Positions 38,241 through 49,518 of a DNA stretch of 64,000 bases are shown one piece after another. Location: assembly GCF_000006405.1 (NCBI RefSeq), contig NW_003202922.1:410014-474013 (forward strand). Reading direction: 5' to 3'. A program made the position numbers and the translations under genes. The notes below the pieces were generated by a model. It ran no database searches and was not told where the DNA came from. It saw nothing but the letters and a program-made list of their open reading frames with translations. This DNA comes from Perkinsus marinus ATCC 50983 (Eukaryota; Perkinsozoa; Perkinsida; Perkinsidae). Each line of letters starts with the position of its first letter. Positions within the stretch are counted from its first letter, which is position 1.

Positions 38241-41200
38241 TTAAAACTCGCAGCGTCCAGGATACCTACCATGAGCTCAACGGGGACGTAGTAGTAGGTG
38301 GATCTTACCTAGGGTAGGGGATGACATCCCGGATGTTCTCCACGCCAGTCATCATCATAATAAGGCGCTCAAAACCGATACCGAAGCCGGCATGAGGAAC
38401 ACTTCCAAAGCGCCTAACGAGACAGGGGAATCGACAGCCAATGCAGTAGCTAGCAACCCGTACTCACCTGAGATCGCGATACCACCAGTAGTCTTCGATG
38501 TCCATGTTGAGGTCAGACAACTTCTTATCCAAAACATCAAGACGCTCCTCACGAACAGAACCTCCGCATACCTGTCCAACTATATAAGGGAAGGAGTTAT
38601 GTCTCCCTCGGTTTCACCTCGCCGACAAGAGGAGCGAGGATGTCCATGGCGGCCACGGTCTGCTTGGACGGTTCCTCATCAGCATTAGCCCGCATATAGA
38701 AGGCCTTAATAGCAGCAGGATAGTTATACACAATGACTGGCTTCTTGTATATCTTCTCCGTGAGATACCTGAAGCGGCTCATCACAAGCCCCCATGCTCC
38801 ACCTGGCACACCTCTCATGCTCCGAATCGAGATCAAAGCCCCAGTAGATGTTGGTGTTCTCGAATTTAGTCTGAAAACGAGAAGATTGCCCGCAAACGAA
38901 AACTGGTATCTGCAAATGTCTCACCTTCCCGCTCTTCTGGGCTTTGAGGAGCTTTTCAATGGCTTCAGTGTAGCTGACTCGGGCGAAGGGCTCGGCGATC
39001 AAGTTCTCGAGACGCTTGATGAGACCTTTCTCGATGAACTTGTCGAAGAAAGCTATGTCCTCTCGGCAATGAGCTGACGATAGGAAAGAGCACGTACAAT
39101 GGGGAGCACAGCGCATCAGAAGAAGTTAGCGAACCAGTGTGACTGTTTCATATCAACCATCTCAAACGAACACATAGCTCACTGGTCACCCACAGCAGCT
39201 ACTATGACTCAACTACCAGTTATCAGATCTGGCTCATTATTACCTAGGACATGACGGGCGCAGTGCTGGATGAACTCCTCAGCGCACTTCATGTTATCGT
39301 GGATATCAGCGAAGCACAGCTCAGGCTCGATCATCCAGAACTCAGCCAAATGACGTGAAGTATGCGAGTTCTCAGCACGGAAGCAAGGACCAAAGGTATA
39401 CACATCAGATAAGGCACAAGCGTAGTTCTCAACGTTGAGCTGACCAGATACGGTAAGATACGTCGGGCGGCCGAAGAAGTCCTGCTTGTAGCTGAACAGC
39501 AAGGGACAAGACCTCCACTATAACTGAGGCCGATCAATAAGGCGGCGCTCACTCGAAACGACCAGTCTTGGGGTCCACTTTGACGTCCTGATGAGCACCC
39601 TCGGCCTTCTGCAGCAACGAGGTAACCTGAAAGAGTCGCGGTTCGTATCTACACAAGTGCGCGACTATTCCTGGACTACCTGGAACATCTCTCCTGCACC
39701 TTCGCAATCAGCACTGGTGATAAGAGGGGTATGAACATACTTGAAATCGCGGCTCATGAAGAAAGCGTGAACAGCACCGCTCAAGGACGACCTGTAGTCA
39801 CACAGTAGTCACAAACAACGTCCCTTCCATCAAATGTTCACTCACCGCACGCGAGCGACAGCGCCAATGAGGTTGGTCCTGGGACGGAGATGAGCGATCT
39901 CACGGAGGAACTCTCTGCTGTGCTGCTTCTTAGCAAGAGGATATGCAGCAGAGTCGACACCGCCAATGACCTGAACAAGGGCGTTGTGATACCCAGAACC
40001 AAGCAAGCGCAATAAGCTCACCTTAATCTTGCCGCTCTCACGGACGCTCAGCTCTACAGCCTGACCCTTGGCAGGGCTAGCCACCAAAGAGCCGATTGCC
40101 TGTATAGAGGCACCGGTGGCGATCTGTCCAATAGCACCTACCACGAGCTAGAGCTCAGCTGAGTCGCCGGAAAGATGGTATACCCTCGAAATCAGGACAA
40201 CTGCTGTCCAAGACCAGCTGGAGGCCCTGCAAACAGGAGCCGTCTGAAATCTCCACGAATGCAAAACCGCTGCCTTGGCTTCGCTTCGTTCTGACCCAAC
40301 CACAAACGCTAACCTACATGCCAGCAAATATAGCACAGAAAGGAAAGCTGTTATTACAGTCTTGCCAATGAGGCCAGCACCACCATCGGTCCTCAGTAGA
40401 ATATCCTTCACACGAGTGCGGCCTGAATAGATGCAAGCATCACCAACAGGGCATAAGATATATGCACCTACCTCCAACGCAGCTCGAATAGGGATGGATC
40501 GGGGGCTCGCTTCCCTCGGGGATGGGGCCAACAGTGTTGGTGGGCACGGATTCGGGGGATGGCATGGAAAGCTGATAGTCAAACGAGGAGCCTCACCGAG
40601 CTAGAGTAACAACGGCGTACCTCCTTGTGGCTGACCTTCGCGTTCTGTCGGTCAGCAGCGCGCTTCTTCGACTGCTGCTGCTTGGTTTCAGGCTGCTTGG
40701 CCTCCTCCTTGGTGACCTAAACGTAATGCTCAAGAATCGAAATGATATCACACCGGCTAAGTCCATACCACTTCCGAAGATTCAGACGAAACCAGAATTA
40801 ACCACAGAGATCGAGCCGGAGCCTTTCGTTCAAATCCAATTCTGGTTGACACGTCCAACTCACTCACCTCGGAGTCGGTGGACTCGACCTCTTCCTTGCC
40901 AGGCACGAACGGGGTGACCTCGGGAACGGGGAACTTAGCAGCGTAGCGAGAGAGCACATCAGCCACAGCAGGGTTGGCCAGACACGTTCGGATGTACCGA
41001 AGGACGTTGGGATAGTCCTCCCTGAGATCACAACAGAGATCGCCATCAAAAGCAGTAGACTGACATTCATAGCCAACGCGGGACATGCCCGTGATCATTA
41101 AAACCATCAGCACTACTCCACACTTACAGATCAGACTCAGAAGCCAGGCCAGTCACCAATGAGGTAACGACCGAAGCATCGGCAATGCTGAGGAAGTCTC

Positions 41201-41619
41201 CAGAGAGGTAAGTGTGTGTTTTGAGGTGATCTTCTAGCATGCTGAGGCCACTCTCAACCGGGCTGAGTTCGAGCTCAGCGAAGTCAAGCCAAGATTCGAT
41301 CGAGGCGAGCTGACCGAGAGACTTCTGGTCGCAGACGCTGTTGTCCGCATGCAGTCGGCTGATGTAGCGCAAGACGGGACCAGTGTACCGGACGGTAGGG
41401 GCGGTGGCAGTGCTGGGGTTGAAGAGCTCCAAAACCTGCAGAGATAAGTATGGACGAAAATCTCATACCACATTTCCATCGAATCGCACGACCTATACCC
41501 ACTTTTGCGCTTCCCGAGTTCTCGCACGTGAGAGGCATGTTGGCCATCTTAGCTGCGATCTGAACCTTGAGAGTGGGCACCTCGAGAGCCTTCGATGTGA
41601 TGAGACGAAGACTGGACAT
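38241..41619 (-). CDS. NARS: Asparaginyl-tRNA synthetase with N-terminal GST-like domain
   Basis: This class-II synthetase charges tRNA-Asn. The anticodon-binding OB fold reads [19 protein letters not shown] and [20 protein letters not shown] (about 40425-40255). Then come [34 protein letters not shown] (about 39920-39860, class-II motif 1 region), [39 protein letters not shown] (motif 2, about 39375-39320) and [20 protein letters not shown] (motif 3, about 38390-38335). The last exon gives YPGRCEF and a stop at 38241. Upstream, in phase across four introns, the same gene encodes a GST-like module: [20 protein letters not shown] (41619), [38 protein letters not shown] (about 41220-41160) and [20 protein letters not shown] (about 41025-40970). 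A Lys/Gln linker ([20 protein letters not shown]) follows. Such domains dock synthetases to each other in eukaryotes. Confidence 0.92.
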
Positions 41620-41836
41620 ACGAATAGAAGTAAAGGGAAATGAAAACTTGAATACAGCTCGATGACTCATATCAAAAACCCCAAGCCCTGAGCTACTAAG
41701 AAACGACAATTAAGAGCATTTTTGGTACACCAAATTCCCCCCCACCCTACGCCGATTTGGCAGGCACATCTTCTGTTTTTGGTGAAGTGAGCTCCCACTC
41801 ATCTGCCAGGGAACGTCGAACCTAGATAGACCAATC

Positions 41837-42932
41837 TTACACCGCTGAAAACGATGAAACCAACTTCGTTACTACCCGAACTGGAGTCCAGTGGCGGTCG
41901 CTCGGCCCAGTACTGCGCAGCGTGACGATGTCAGGTCGCAAACGCAGGAGCACATAATCAGAACGATCATCAGCCATATACTCAGCCCAACGCTGCCTCC
42001 AGTAGAAGCGCTTCAGATCGTCATCGTCGATCTCAGTGGCGGTCCCCTGGACAGTGATAAGTCGTCCAGTAGACGTGTCCATGTAAACCAGGGTCATGTT
42101 CCGGCTGCCTGAGAGGTCTCCCATCGAAAGGCTCTTCGAGGATACAGCAAAGTGAATCATATTGAATGGTACTCGATCGCCGGTATATCTGAAGATTTGA
42201 AAAAGGAGCGGTATGAGGTTAAGTAGGGCTACTCCAATCTCTCTTACTCTGCCATCAACGAGTCCGTAACCTGGTTTTTCGGGACGCCCTTTACGATCGG
42301 CTCCGAGGGCAATTTCAGAGCCCTCTCCTCAGGCACATGCGGTGACACATTAACAACCTGAAAGCCCCGCATATTCACTTCCCCGCTCCTCAGTGACATA
42401 CCTCTCCATCAGGACCAAGAAGTAGTGCCTGTGATGCTCTCTTGGTCAAGTCACGAGCTGCCTGTAGTGCCTGAGAGTGACTAGGACTCCTACACTATCG
42501 AGGGAAGTGTCAACAGCCTACTTGTTCGCTATCCATACGCGCTAGCTTGGCGTTGTCAGCCAACTCCTTGTACTTGTTCTCAACCGAGTTGCGAAAGTAG
42601 TACCTGGGCTCAGGACCTACACGTGGTATCAGAGGTCTTCTGCGTACTACACTGCATATCCGATAGGGAGCGCGTTGAACGCTAAGAAGGCAGCGAAGGG
42701 CTTCCAGCCCCGGAAACCCGTTTTCTCCTCTTGCGGCTCCGGCTGAGGGTGCAAGAGCATAATCTAGGAATACCCCTAGGAGATCCTTTATTACTCGCTT
42801 CTTTGGGTAGAACCCTGCGATTTCGCTGGGCTTCGGCGTCTTCAATGCAGCCACAGTGGCTGCCGCTGTGCTCTGACTACTGGCTACCTCTGAAAGAGCA
42901 CTTGCCGCCAAGCGTCGCAAGCTGGGCTGCAT
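41837..42932 (-). CDS. PNPOx-like split-barrel protein with mitochondrial-type leader
   Basis: The C-terminal part matches the pyridoxamine-phosphate-oxidase-like FMN-binding split barrel: YTGDRVPFNMIHFAVSSKSL (about 42185-42125), RNMTLVYMDTSTGRLITVQG, TATEIDDDDLKRFYWRQRW and YVLLRLRPDIVTL, ending at 41837. A GTAAGA donor right after SLMAE (42244 region) joins this to upstream exons: QALQAARDLTKRASQALLLG (about 42472-42415), VVNVSPHVPEERALKLPSEP, PEPRYYFRNSVENKYKELAD (about 42612-42545). The first exon, MQPSLRRLAASALSEVASSQ (ATG 42932), has the Arg/Ser/Ala make-up of a mitochondrial presequence. Substrate and cofactor use are unknown; FMN or heme binding is inferred from the fold only. It is divergent from the PDI-like gene, 212 bp away. 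Confidence 0.68.
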
Positions 42933-43144
42933 ATACTATCGAAACTGACAACGAAGGGGCGTACAGACTGAGCGAGGCCAACGGCATCGCTAGGCATATG
43001 ATTTTCGTCGAAGAAAATTATCGATTACAATGGCGCGCGCGTATCTTCACATCGTGGATCAGTGAGCACATTATGCTCCACGTATCGTTGAACCTTGAGT
43101 GCCTCGTTGTAGTAGTTTTCAACTCAATCATGCTACCGTCTTCG

Positions 43145-44967
43145 ATGCGTTTAGTAGCGCTGGTCGCAGCTCTGCTTGCACTTGTGGCCGAGGCCAGAGT
43201 CAAGATTGACCCTAGTAAACATGATGTTGTCAAGGTAATGTGGGGCGGACGAGTACGTACCTTATGTAGCGGCGTTTTCGTTCAATGCTGATTCCTCTTG
43301 TTCTCGCCTCGGAATCATCTCCCTGGTTTTCAGCTCAATCCTCAATCGTTCGGCTCTGTTATCGAGCGTCACAGAGACTGGCAGATCAGTGCCGTCTTCT
43401 TCTACGACGACAGTACTCCTGTTAAGGACTTCAATAAGGTTAATGAGGTCGCCCAACAAACCAAGCGTAGGCAATCGCATCGCAGAATCCCTCTAAGGAG
43501 TCGCTGTGCGCAGGTATGGTTAAAATGGGTGCCGTAGACTGTGACGAAAACCGTGCCTTGTGCGAACAAAACAACATCAAGGGTTGCCCCAAGGTAGCCA
43601 GTCTCGAGCCGCCGCGATCGAGTCAGCCACTTCTGATGCTTCTCAGTTGGTCATTTACCCCCGCAACCCCATACCGCAGTTCATCTATGAAGGCAAGCTG
43701 GAGGCTCACGACGTCAAGAAGGCCGTCCTGAGATACCTACCAACCGAGTTGATCAAAAAGCTGGATGCTGCCAGTGCGTTTCAATCCACTTCCGTTGGGC
43801 TTGTTGACGCATCTCTCATGCCCTATGGTCAGATGTTGATACTTTCCTTACCACTGATGCTGCCATGCCCAAGGTTCTGCTGTTCACCGAGAAGGATTCT
43901 CCTCCACCGATGTTCAAGGCGCTCAGTAAGTCTCGTTCTTTTTGTCACCAGAGTAGCAGGAGCTCTTGGTTAGGCAACGAGTTCCGCAAGGAGATGCAGT
44001 TCGGTCTGGTGAACGTCAAGAAGCAGCCGGATCTAGCCAAACGCTTTGGCGTCAAGAAAGCTCCGAAGATTTTACTGCAACAAGCTGTTGGGAAGAAGCC
44101 GGAAGCGTGAGACTGATCCCAGTCCCGGTTTCCAATAGCGTGTATGCGCCCTTGTAGATATAAAGGGGAGGTGTCGTACATTCCTATCGCCGACTGGGTC
44201 AATCTGCACAGAGAGACATTTTCCAGAGGGGGTAACCTTACTCGGGGGCAGACTGATTGCCATGAGTCTTCGCAGGTGGATTTGAGGAAACTGCGAGACC
44301 TGGGTCGGGCAGTGAGACTGAGGCGCCCTCTAGACCCTGGCTTGCACAGGAGATACCCGAGATTACGAAGAGAAGCGCTAAGCATGTTTGTTTCGATGGT
44401 GGAGAGGTATGAATTTCTAGTGTGTTTCAGACCGGCATTCGCTTTTGCTCGTTTCAGGGCCACTGTGTCATTTACCTGAAGGAAGGCGGCCCATTGTCGA
44501 AGGAGGAGGAGGATGGCCTTGTTGAGCTCAGGGACCGATTCACTTCACAGCTTCACAACCGGTACGAACCCTGCGGCTTGGAGGCTCATTCGAATAGGCC
44601 CATGACTGCTTTGACTGTAGGGGTGCCAAGCTTCGTTGGGTATGGCTCGATGTTTCGAAGGAGCCAGCATGGGCTGAGATGTTTGGTATCAGCAAGTTCC
44701 CCAATGTTGTCGTATTCAACCCTCATAAGCGTCTTCGATTCTGCAAATTCGATGATGATGACGAAGAGTAGGTGCTGGTCGTGGACACTGGTAGGCATTC
44801 TCCGTCTTCTCAGGCACACGGGAGATAAAGATGGCGTAGAGTATCTAGTCGATAAGGTCCTTGGCGGTGATGGCCGATTCAAGATCGTCAAGGGTCAGAA
44901 GCTCCCGGAACTTTCGGACAGGGAAGAGGATGGGGAGAAGGCCCAGTCCGACCGGGATGAGTTGTAA
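43145..44967 (+). CDS. PDI-like ER protein (P5/PDIA6 type) lacking the first CxxC
   Basis: The N-terminal signal peptide is MRLVALVAALLALVAEA and the C-terminus is SDRDEL, an ER-retention signal. The first thioredoxin-like domain reads KLNPQSFGSVIERHRDW, then ISAVFFYDDSTPVKDFNKVN (about 43385-43445). The catalytic W-C-x-x-C of PDI is replaced by D-S-T-P-V. It continues MVKMGAVDCDENRALCEQNN, IKGCPK with the cis-Pro, LVIYPRNPIPQFIYEGKLEA. The second domain has VDTFLTTDAAMPKVLLFTEK, EMQFGLVNVKKQPDLAKRFG (43994-44055). A third includes GHCVIYLKEGGPLSKEEEDG (44457-44515) and AWAEMFGISKFPNVVVFNPH. An acidic tail precedes RDEL, stop at 44967. Without CxxC the protein probably acts as a chaperone or scaffold rather than an oxidoreductase; that is inference. 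Confidence 0.85.
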
Positions 44968-45649
44968 ATGCCGTGTATGGCAAATCTGGTTTTGCTTGTG
45001 GGCAGAGGAACCGTGCGTTACTTTTTAGATGTTTCCCACAGGCGTAGTGTTATTCCGGGTTGAGTTACCAGTCAGTACTATGGGTGTTTACTTTGCTGTT
45101 ACTAGCCTTGGATGCTGAACTTGGTGGATTGGTGTCGTTCCGCGCGATGGTCAGCACCCAGGGATCTCTATTGATACGGGGAATATACGTGGTCTCAAAG
45201 GGCAATGAAACGCTTGAAGATCATCTCTATCAGTTCGATTGTCTTGCACTGTGGTGATTCATCGGTTGATTGCTAGGAATGGGGCATAGTGATGCTGAGA
45301 GGGTAGAATCAACTGAAGGAGCTGGAACGTTTAAGAGTGTCTGGCAAGGCGGTCATTCATACCAGTCAGCCCTACAATTTGTAGGCTACAAAGGAATCTT
45401 TCTCAAGTACTGTAGGTAAGATTCCTTCCTTCAGGAGGAATGCCGCACAGTGCAGTATCATATGAGGCATTAACTTGGAGATACCTCTCTTTTCCCAGCT
45501 TGCTAGAGGCTCCGAGTGGCGGGTTGGGTCAGGTCGTAGTTCATGACTCGTGAACACTTTTCAAATGCTTGACCTAAGGATTGACGAGGATCTTCGGTTG
45601 TGCCCATTCATGTCTAACTGACCCACCCGGTCTTATCAAATTTTCATGT
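44968..45649. other. Intergenic, nothing recognised
   Basis: About 680 bp between the PDI-like gene and tRNA-Arg. A plus-strand open frame at 45060-45257 begins with a hydrophobic stretch but lacks an ATG at its 5' end and shows no family resemblance. Confidence 0.5.
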
Positions 45650-45722
45650 GGTCTCGTGGCCTAATGGATAAGGCGTTGGTCTTCGGAACCAAAGATTGTG
45701 GGTTCGAGTCCCACCGAGATCG
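45650..45722 (+). tRNA. tRNA-Arg (TCG)
   Basis: A 73-nt cloverleaf. The acceptor stem pairs GGTCTCG (45650-45656) with CGAGATC (one G-T wobble). The A-box is TGGCCTAATGG. The anticodon arm TTGGT-CTTCGGA-ACCAA gives anticodon TCG, and the B-box GGTTCGAGTCC is intact. There is no intron. It reads CGA (and by wobble CGG) codons. Confidence 0.95.
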
Positions 45723-46351
45723 TTTCTTGTTCTAAGATTTGTTCCATACAAGTAGCTCGCAGGATCGATCCTGCCGTCGCCTCCCGGGCAAGTCGTGTAT
45801 TCACTGCGACTTCCCATGATGCATTACTAAATTGCGTTCTCCTTCGACGTTATGTGTCGTGTTCGGCATTCTTGAAATGTATGATGTCGGTCGTTTCTCC
45901 GGCGAAGCATAAAGCTCTCTATATAGATACTAACTCACCTTGTCTTGTTCATGAAAGGATCAGTGGTAGCGTTTTTGCAAATTGCTCGATCTCTGATCAC
46001 CAGACGGCGTTTATAGGGGTGTTACAGCTCCAAGCTCACTGCTTTTCGTTTACCAAGTCGCCATGAATATCCAGCTTCATGCAAAAATTAGCACACGCCG
46101 ATATAACGCCCTTGCTTTATACTCATATGGGAATTGATTGGATTGGGATCGATCAGGGTTAATCTTTCCTGCCCGTGTGATCGTATCTCATTAGACATAT
46201 TTTCAAGCTTCAGCTCCATCGTTCGTCTACCCGCCATTGCTATGGTAATCATGGTGTGTATTGAACTTATAGAAAGTGCAATCATCTCACATTTACTCGG
46301 AGATCTCGAGATTGAGTCTGTTTTGGTGGCAGTCTTTACTCTTGGATCATC
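45723..46351. other. Intergenic upstream of SHMT
   Basis: About 630 bp between tRNA-Arg and the SHMT start codon. Open frames on both strands are short and without motifs. It should contain the SHMT promoter. Confidence 0.5.
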
Positions 46352-48343
46352 ATGTCCGCAGAGCTTATGAATACTCACCTCAAGGAGGCTGATCCTGCGG
46401 TAGAGATTTCCGCCTATGTTCCATTGCTGAGTGTCCGTCATTATCAAGGTTTTCGATATCATCGAGCATGAGAAGGAACGTCAGCGTACCAACGTCTGTT
46501 TGATTGCGTCAGAGAACTTCACGAGTCAGGCGGTAGAGGCCCTTCTAACTTTTACGCACTTTATACCAGTAGCAGGTTCTCGATGCAATTGGGTCTGTCA
46601 TGACCAATAAATATTCTGAGGGCTATCCTGGGGCTAGGTAGTCATCTAAGTCGTGCTGTTGTTAGGAATTTCGTCGACAGATATTATGGTGGCAACGAGT
46701 TCATTGACCAGATGGAGACCCTTTGCATGGACCGTGCCTTGGAGACCTTTCAACTTGATCCGGCTAAGTGGGGAGTCAACGTACAGACTTTGAGTGGTGA
46801 GTGAGATCCTCAAAGAGTCATTCGTTCGAGTCTGAGATGCTCCCATCCACTCAGGCTCTCCTGCCAATCTGGCCTTGTACACTGCCTTGCTGAATGTTCA
46901 CGATCGCATTATGGCGCTCGACTTACCCCATGGTGGCCATCTTAGTCATGGCTATCAAACTGATACCAAAAAGGTCTCCATGATATCTAAATTTTATACC
47001 TCTATGCCGTAGTGCTTCCAAAGACACACTTATCCAGACACTTCACAGCTGGTCTGCGGCAGGTACCGTTTGGATGAGAAGACTGGTCTCATTGACTATG
47101 ACGAACTCGAAAAGTTCGCTCAACGTTTCAGACCTAAGCTTCTGATCTGCGGTTATTCTGCGTAGTTGTTCTGAGGTCCAATATGTATTCTGATGCGACT
47201 CCAGATACCCTCGCCACTTCGACTTCGCCCGTCTTAGAGCCATTGCGGATTCAGTCGGTGCTATACTTCACTGTGATATGGCGCATGTGGCTGGTCTGGT
47301 CGCCGCTGGAGTCCACCCATCTCCCTTTGTAAGGCATGGTGACACGCAGAATACAAGGCGCTTTGTAGGAGCTGTGTGACGTTGTGACTACCACTAGTCA
47401 TAAGACATTAAGAGGACCTCGTGGCGCGATGATATTCTACCGTGTGGGCCAGAAGGGTATAGAATCACACATGGTATCACAAGAAGGATGGTTTTAGGTG
47501 TTGATAAGCATGGTGGTCCTATCATGTACGACTACAAGGATAGGATCAATGCTACAGTGTTCCCCGGTTTACAAGTAAACTGCTCTGTGGCTATCTCTCA
47601 CTGTGAGTCGTTATATAGGGTGGACCTCATAATCATATCATTGCTGGTTTGGCGGTGGCTTTGAAGCAGGCTCAGACGGAGGAGTACAAGCAGTACCAAC
47701 AACAGGTACAAATCTCGCTGACTCTGCCGCGCTCTGTTTCTGGTATGATCCGGTTTAGGTGGTGAAGAATTCCAAGGCTCTGGCGGATGAGCTGATAAAA
47801 CTCGGCTATGATTTGGTCTCTGGGGGTAAGCAGTGTGGAGGCGTCATTTTACGCAGTACTACGCCCTTCATCGTGCAGGGACTGATAACCACCTGGTCCT
47901 ACTGGATCTACGTAGTAGAGGTATTAACGGCAATAAGACCGAGAAACTCTGTGATCATGTGGCGATCTCCCTCAATAAAAACACAGTACGTTGATATGCG
48001 CTCTATACTGAACTCACTAAGCTGCATAGGTCCCCGGGGACAAGTCGGCTATCACTCCGTCGGGTCTTCGTATCGGCGCTCCGGCTATGACCACTCGCGG
48101 TGCTAAGGAGGAAGACTTCCGCAAAATCGCCCAGTTCATTCACCGGGTTGTGGAAATTGGCTTGCAGGTTACAAAATGTTTACGACTCTTTGTTGGAATG
48201 TCTTCATATAGGTTCAGAAGCAGTCGGGTCCGAAGTTGAAGGACTTTCTTGCTATTTTGGATAACACTCCCCCTCCAGAGCTGACTCAGCTACGTGAAGA
48301 AGTTATGGCATTCAGTTGTGGGTTTGTTCCCATCGGTCAATGA
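46352..48343 (+). CDS. SHMT: Serine hydroxymethyltransferase
   Basis: This PLP enzyme converts serine and tetrahydrofolate to glycine and methylene-THF. The start [16 protein letters not shown] (46352) has no leader, suggesting a cytosolic form. Joined exons read [64 protein letters not shown] (46679-46740), [40 protein letters not shown] (46916-46975). Then come [40 protein letters not shown] (47270-47330) and [20 protein letters not shown] (47380-47440), in which the HK lysine binds PLP. Further on are [49 protein letters not shown] (48055-48120) and a C-terminus ending GFVPIGQ at 48343. About nine short introns were bridged. All catalytic motifs seen are intact. Confidence 0.95.
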
Positions 48344-49090
48344 GGGTGAACCAGTGATGCACGGAAGAGCTTTCGTTAGAAATTTGAGATGTTTCATGAA
48401 GTTATCAAGATCGATGGGCTTCTGCGTTTTAGTTTTATCAGATGGGATCAGCGCATTCCAGTCGTGGGGCTTTAGCTCAATAATAGCCGGGGTTTTAGGT
48501 CAATAATGACGTATTGAGCAGGGGGTGGGTCAATCGCGAAATGAAGGAAATAGGTTTGCTTATCGCAGGACCGGTTATTGTTACTCCTACGTATGGCTGA
48601 TATCAGCAGTCCACCAGCTCACAACGGTGTCCAAGATAACGGCAGGATACGGGAAGGCCTGGCGGAGGTGCTCCCCATCGAGGGCAATAAGGTCTTTTAT
48701 AACAACGTCCAGGTAGTATAGGTAGTGTATGCTAATCTTGTATGCAAATGTGAAAAATACGCGCTGTTTTCTGGAATTAATTATATAGTGAAGTTATCGC
48801 TCTCACAGTTCCGAGTAGTTGCTCTTATCACAGCACGTGTTCGTAGCAGTGTCTATATTGTTTATGCGATATAGTTCCCGATCGATTCTCAATAACTCCG
48901 GAAAATGACGTTTGCATGCATATCAAACTGGCATGCACTGTTTGTGGTTGTCGGAGTGTCTTGTGCCGTCATCATAGTGCTGCCCCTCGAGCCCATGCGC
49001 GATGAACTATGCATTCGTTGGGACTGGTGACTCTGGGTAGGGCTTCCTTAGCTTTGTGACTATCTGGATGCAGTTGGTTTATTGATTAAT
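48344..49090. other. Intergenic or 5' region of TRM1
   Basis: About 750 bp between the SHMT stop and the first recognisable TRM1 exon. A frame from ATG 48904 (MTFACISNWHALF...) contains a hydrophobic helix but is short. The missing first TRM1 exon may lie near 49009 (MHSLGLVTLGRAS), which I cannot confirm. Confidence 0.4.
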
Positions 49091-49099
49091 TTCTTGGAT

Positions 49100-49403
49100 T
49101 ACGCAAAGTGGATGTGGTGTATTCTCACTGGTGTCAGGTCTTCAACAGAGACACGTCGGTATTAGCCTTGAATGTCTTCGATACTTGGAGGAAAGACCAT
49201 TCCCCGCCGGGGAGGGCTGGCAGGGCCATCACGGAGGAGCTCAATAAGAACAACGAGGGCCTCACGGTAATGTGGGTTCAACGAACGCTGACTTGAGCTC
49301 GTCAGCTTTGAATTGACATTTGAAACGAAGATCGTTGGAATGTTAATGCACACCCGTGGTTAAGTCAAAAACTAGTGCGTGTCAGCTTCAGAATTCAGGG
49401 TCA

Positions 49404-49456
<53 letters not shown>

Positions 49457-49459
49457 CTC

Positions 49460-49518
<59 letters not shown>

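Noticed and set aside
42244-42246. Stop codon separating two genes upstream of the PNPOx-like domain
   Set aside because: The TAA is part of a GTAAGA donor; splicing yields SLMAEYTGDRVPFNMIHF, which completes the barrel domain.
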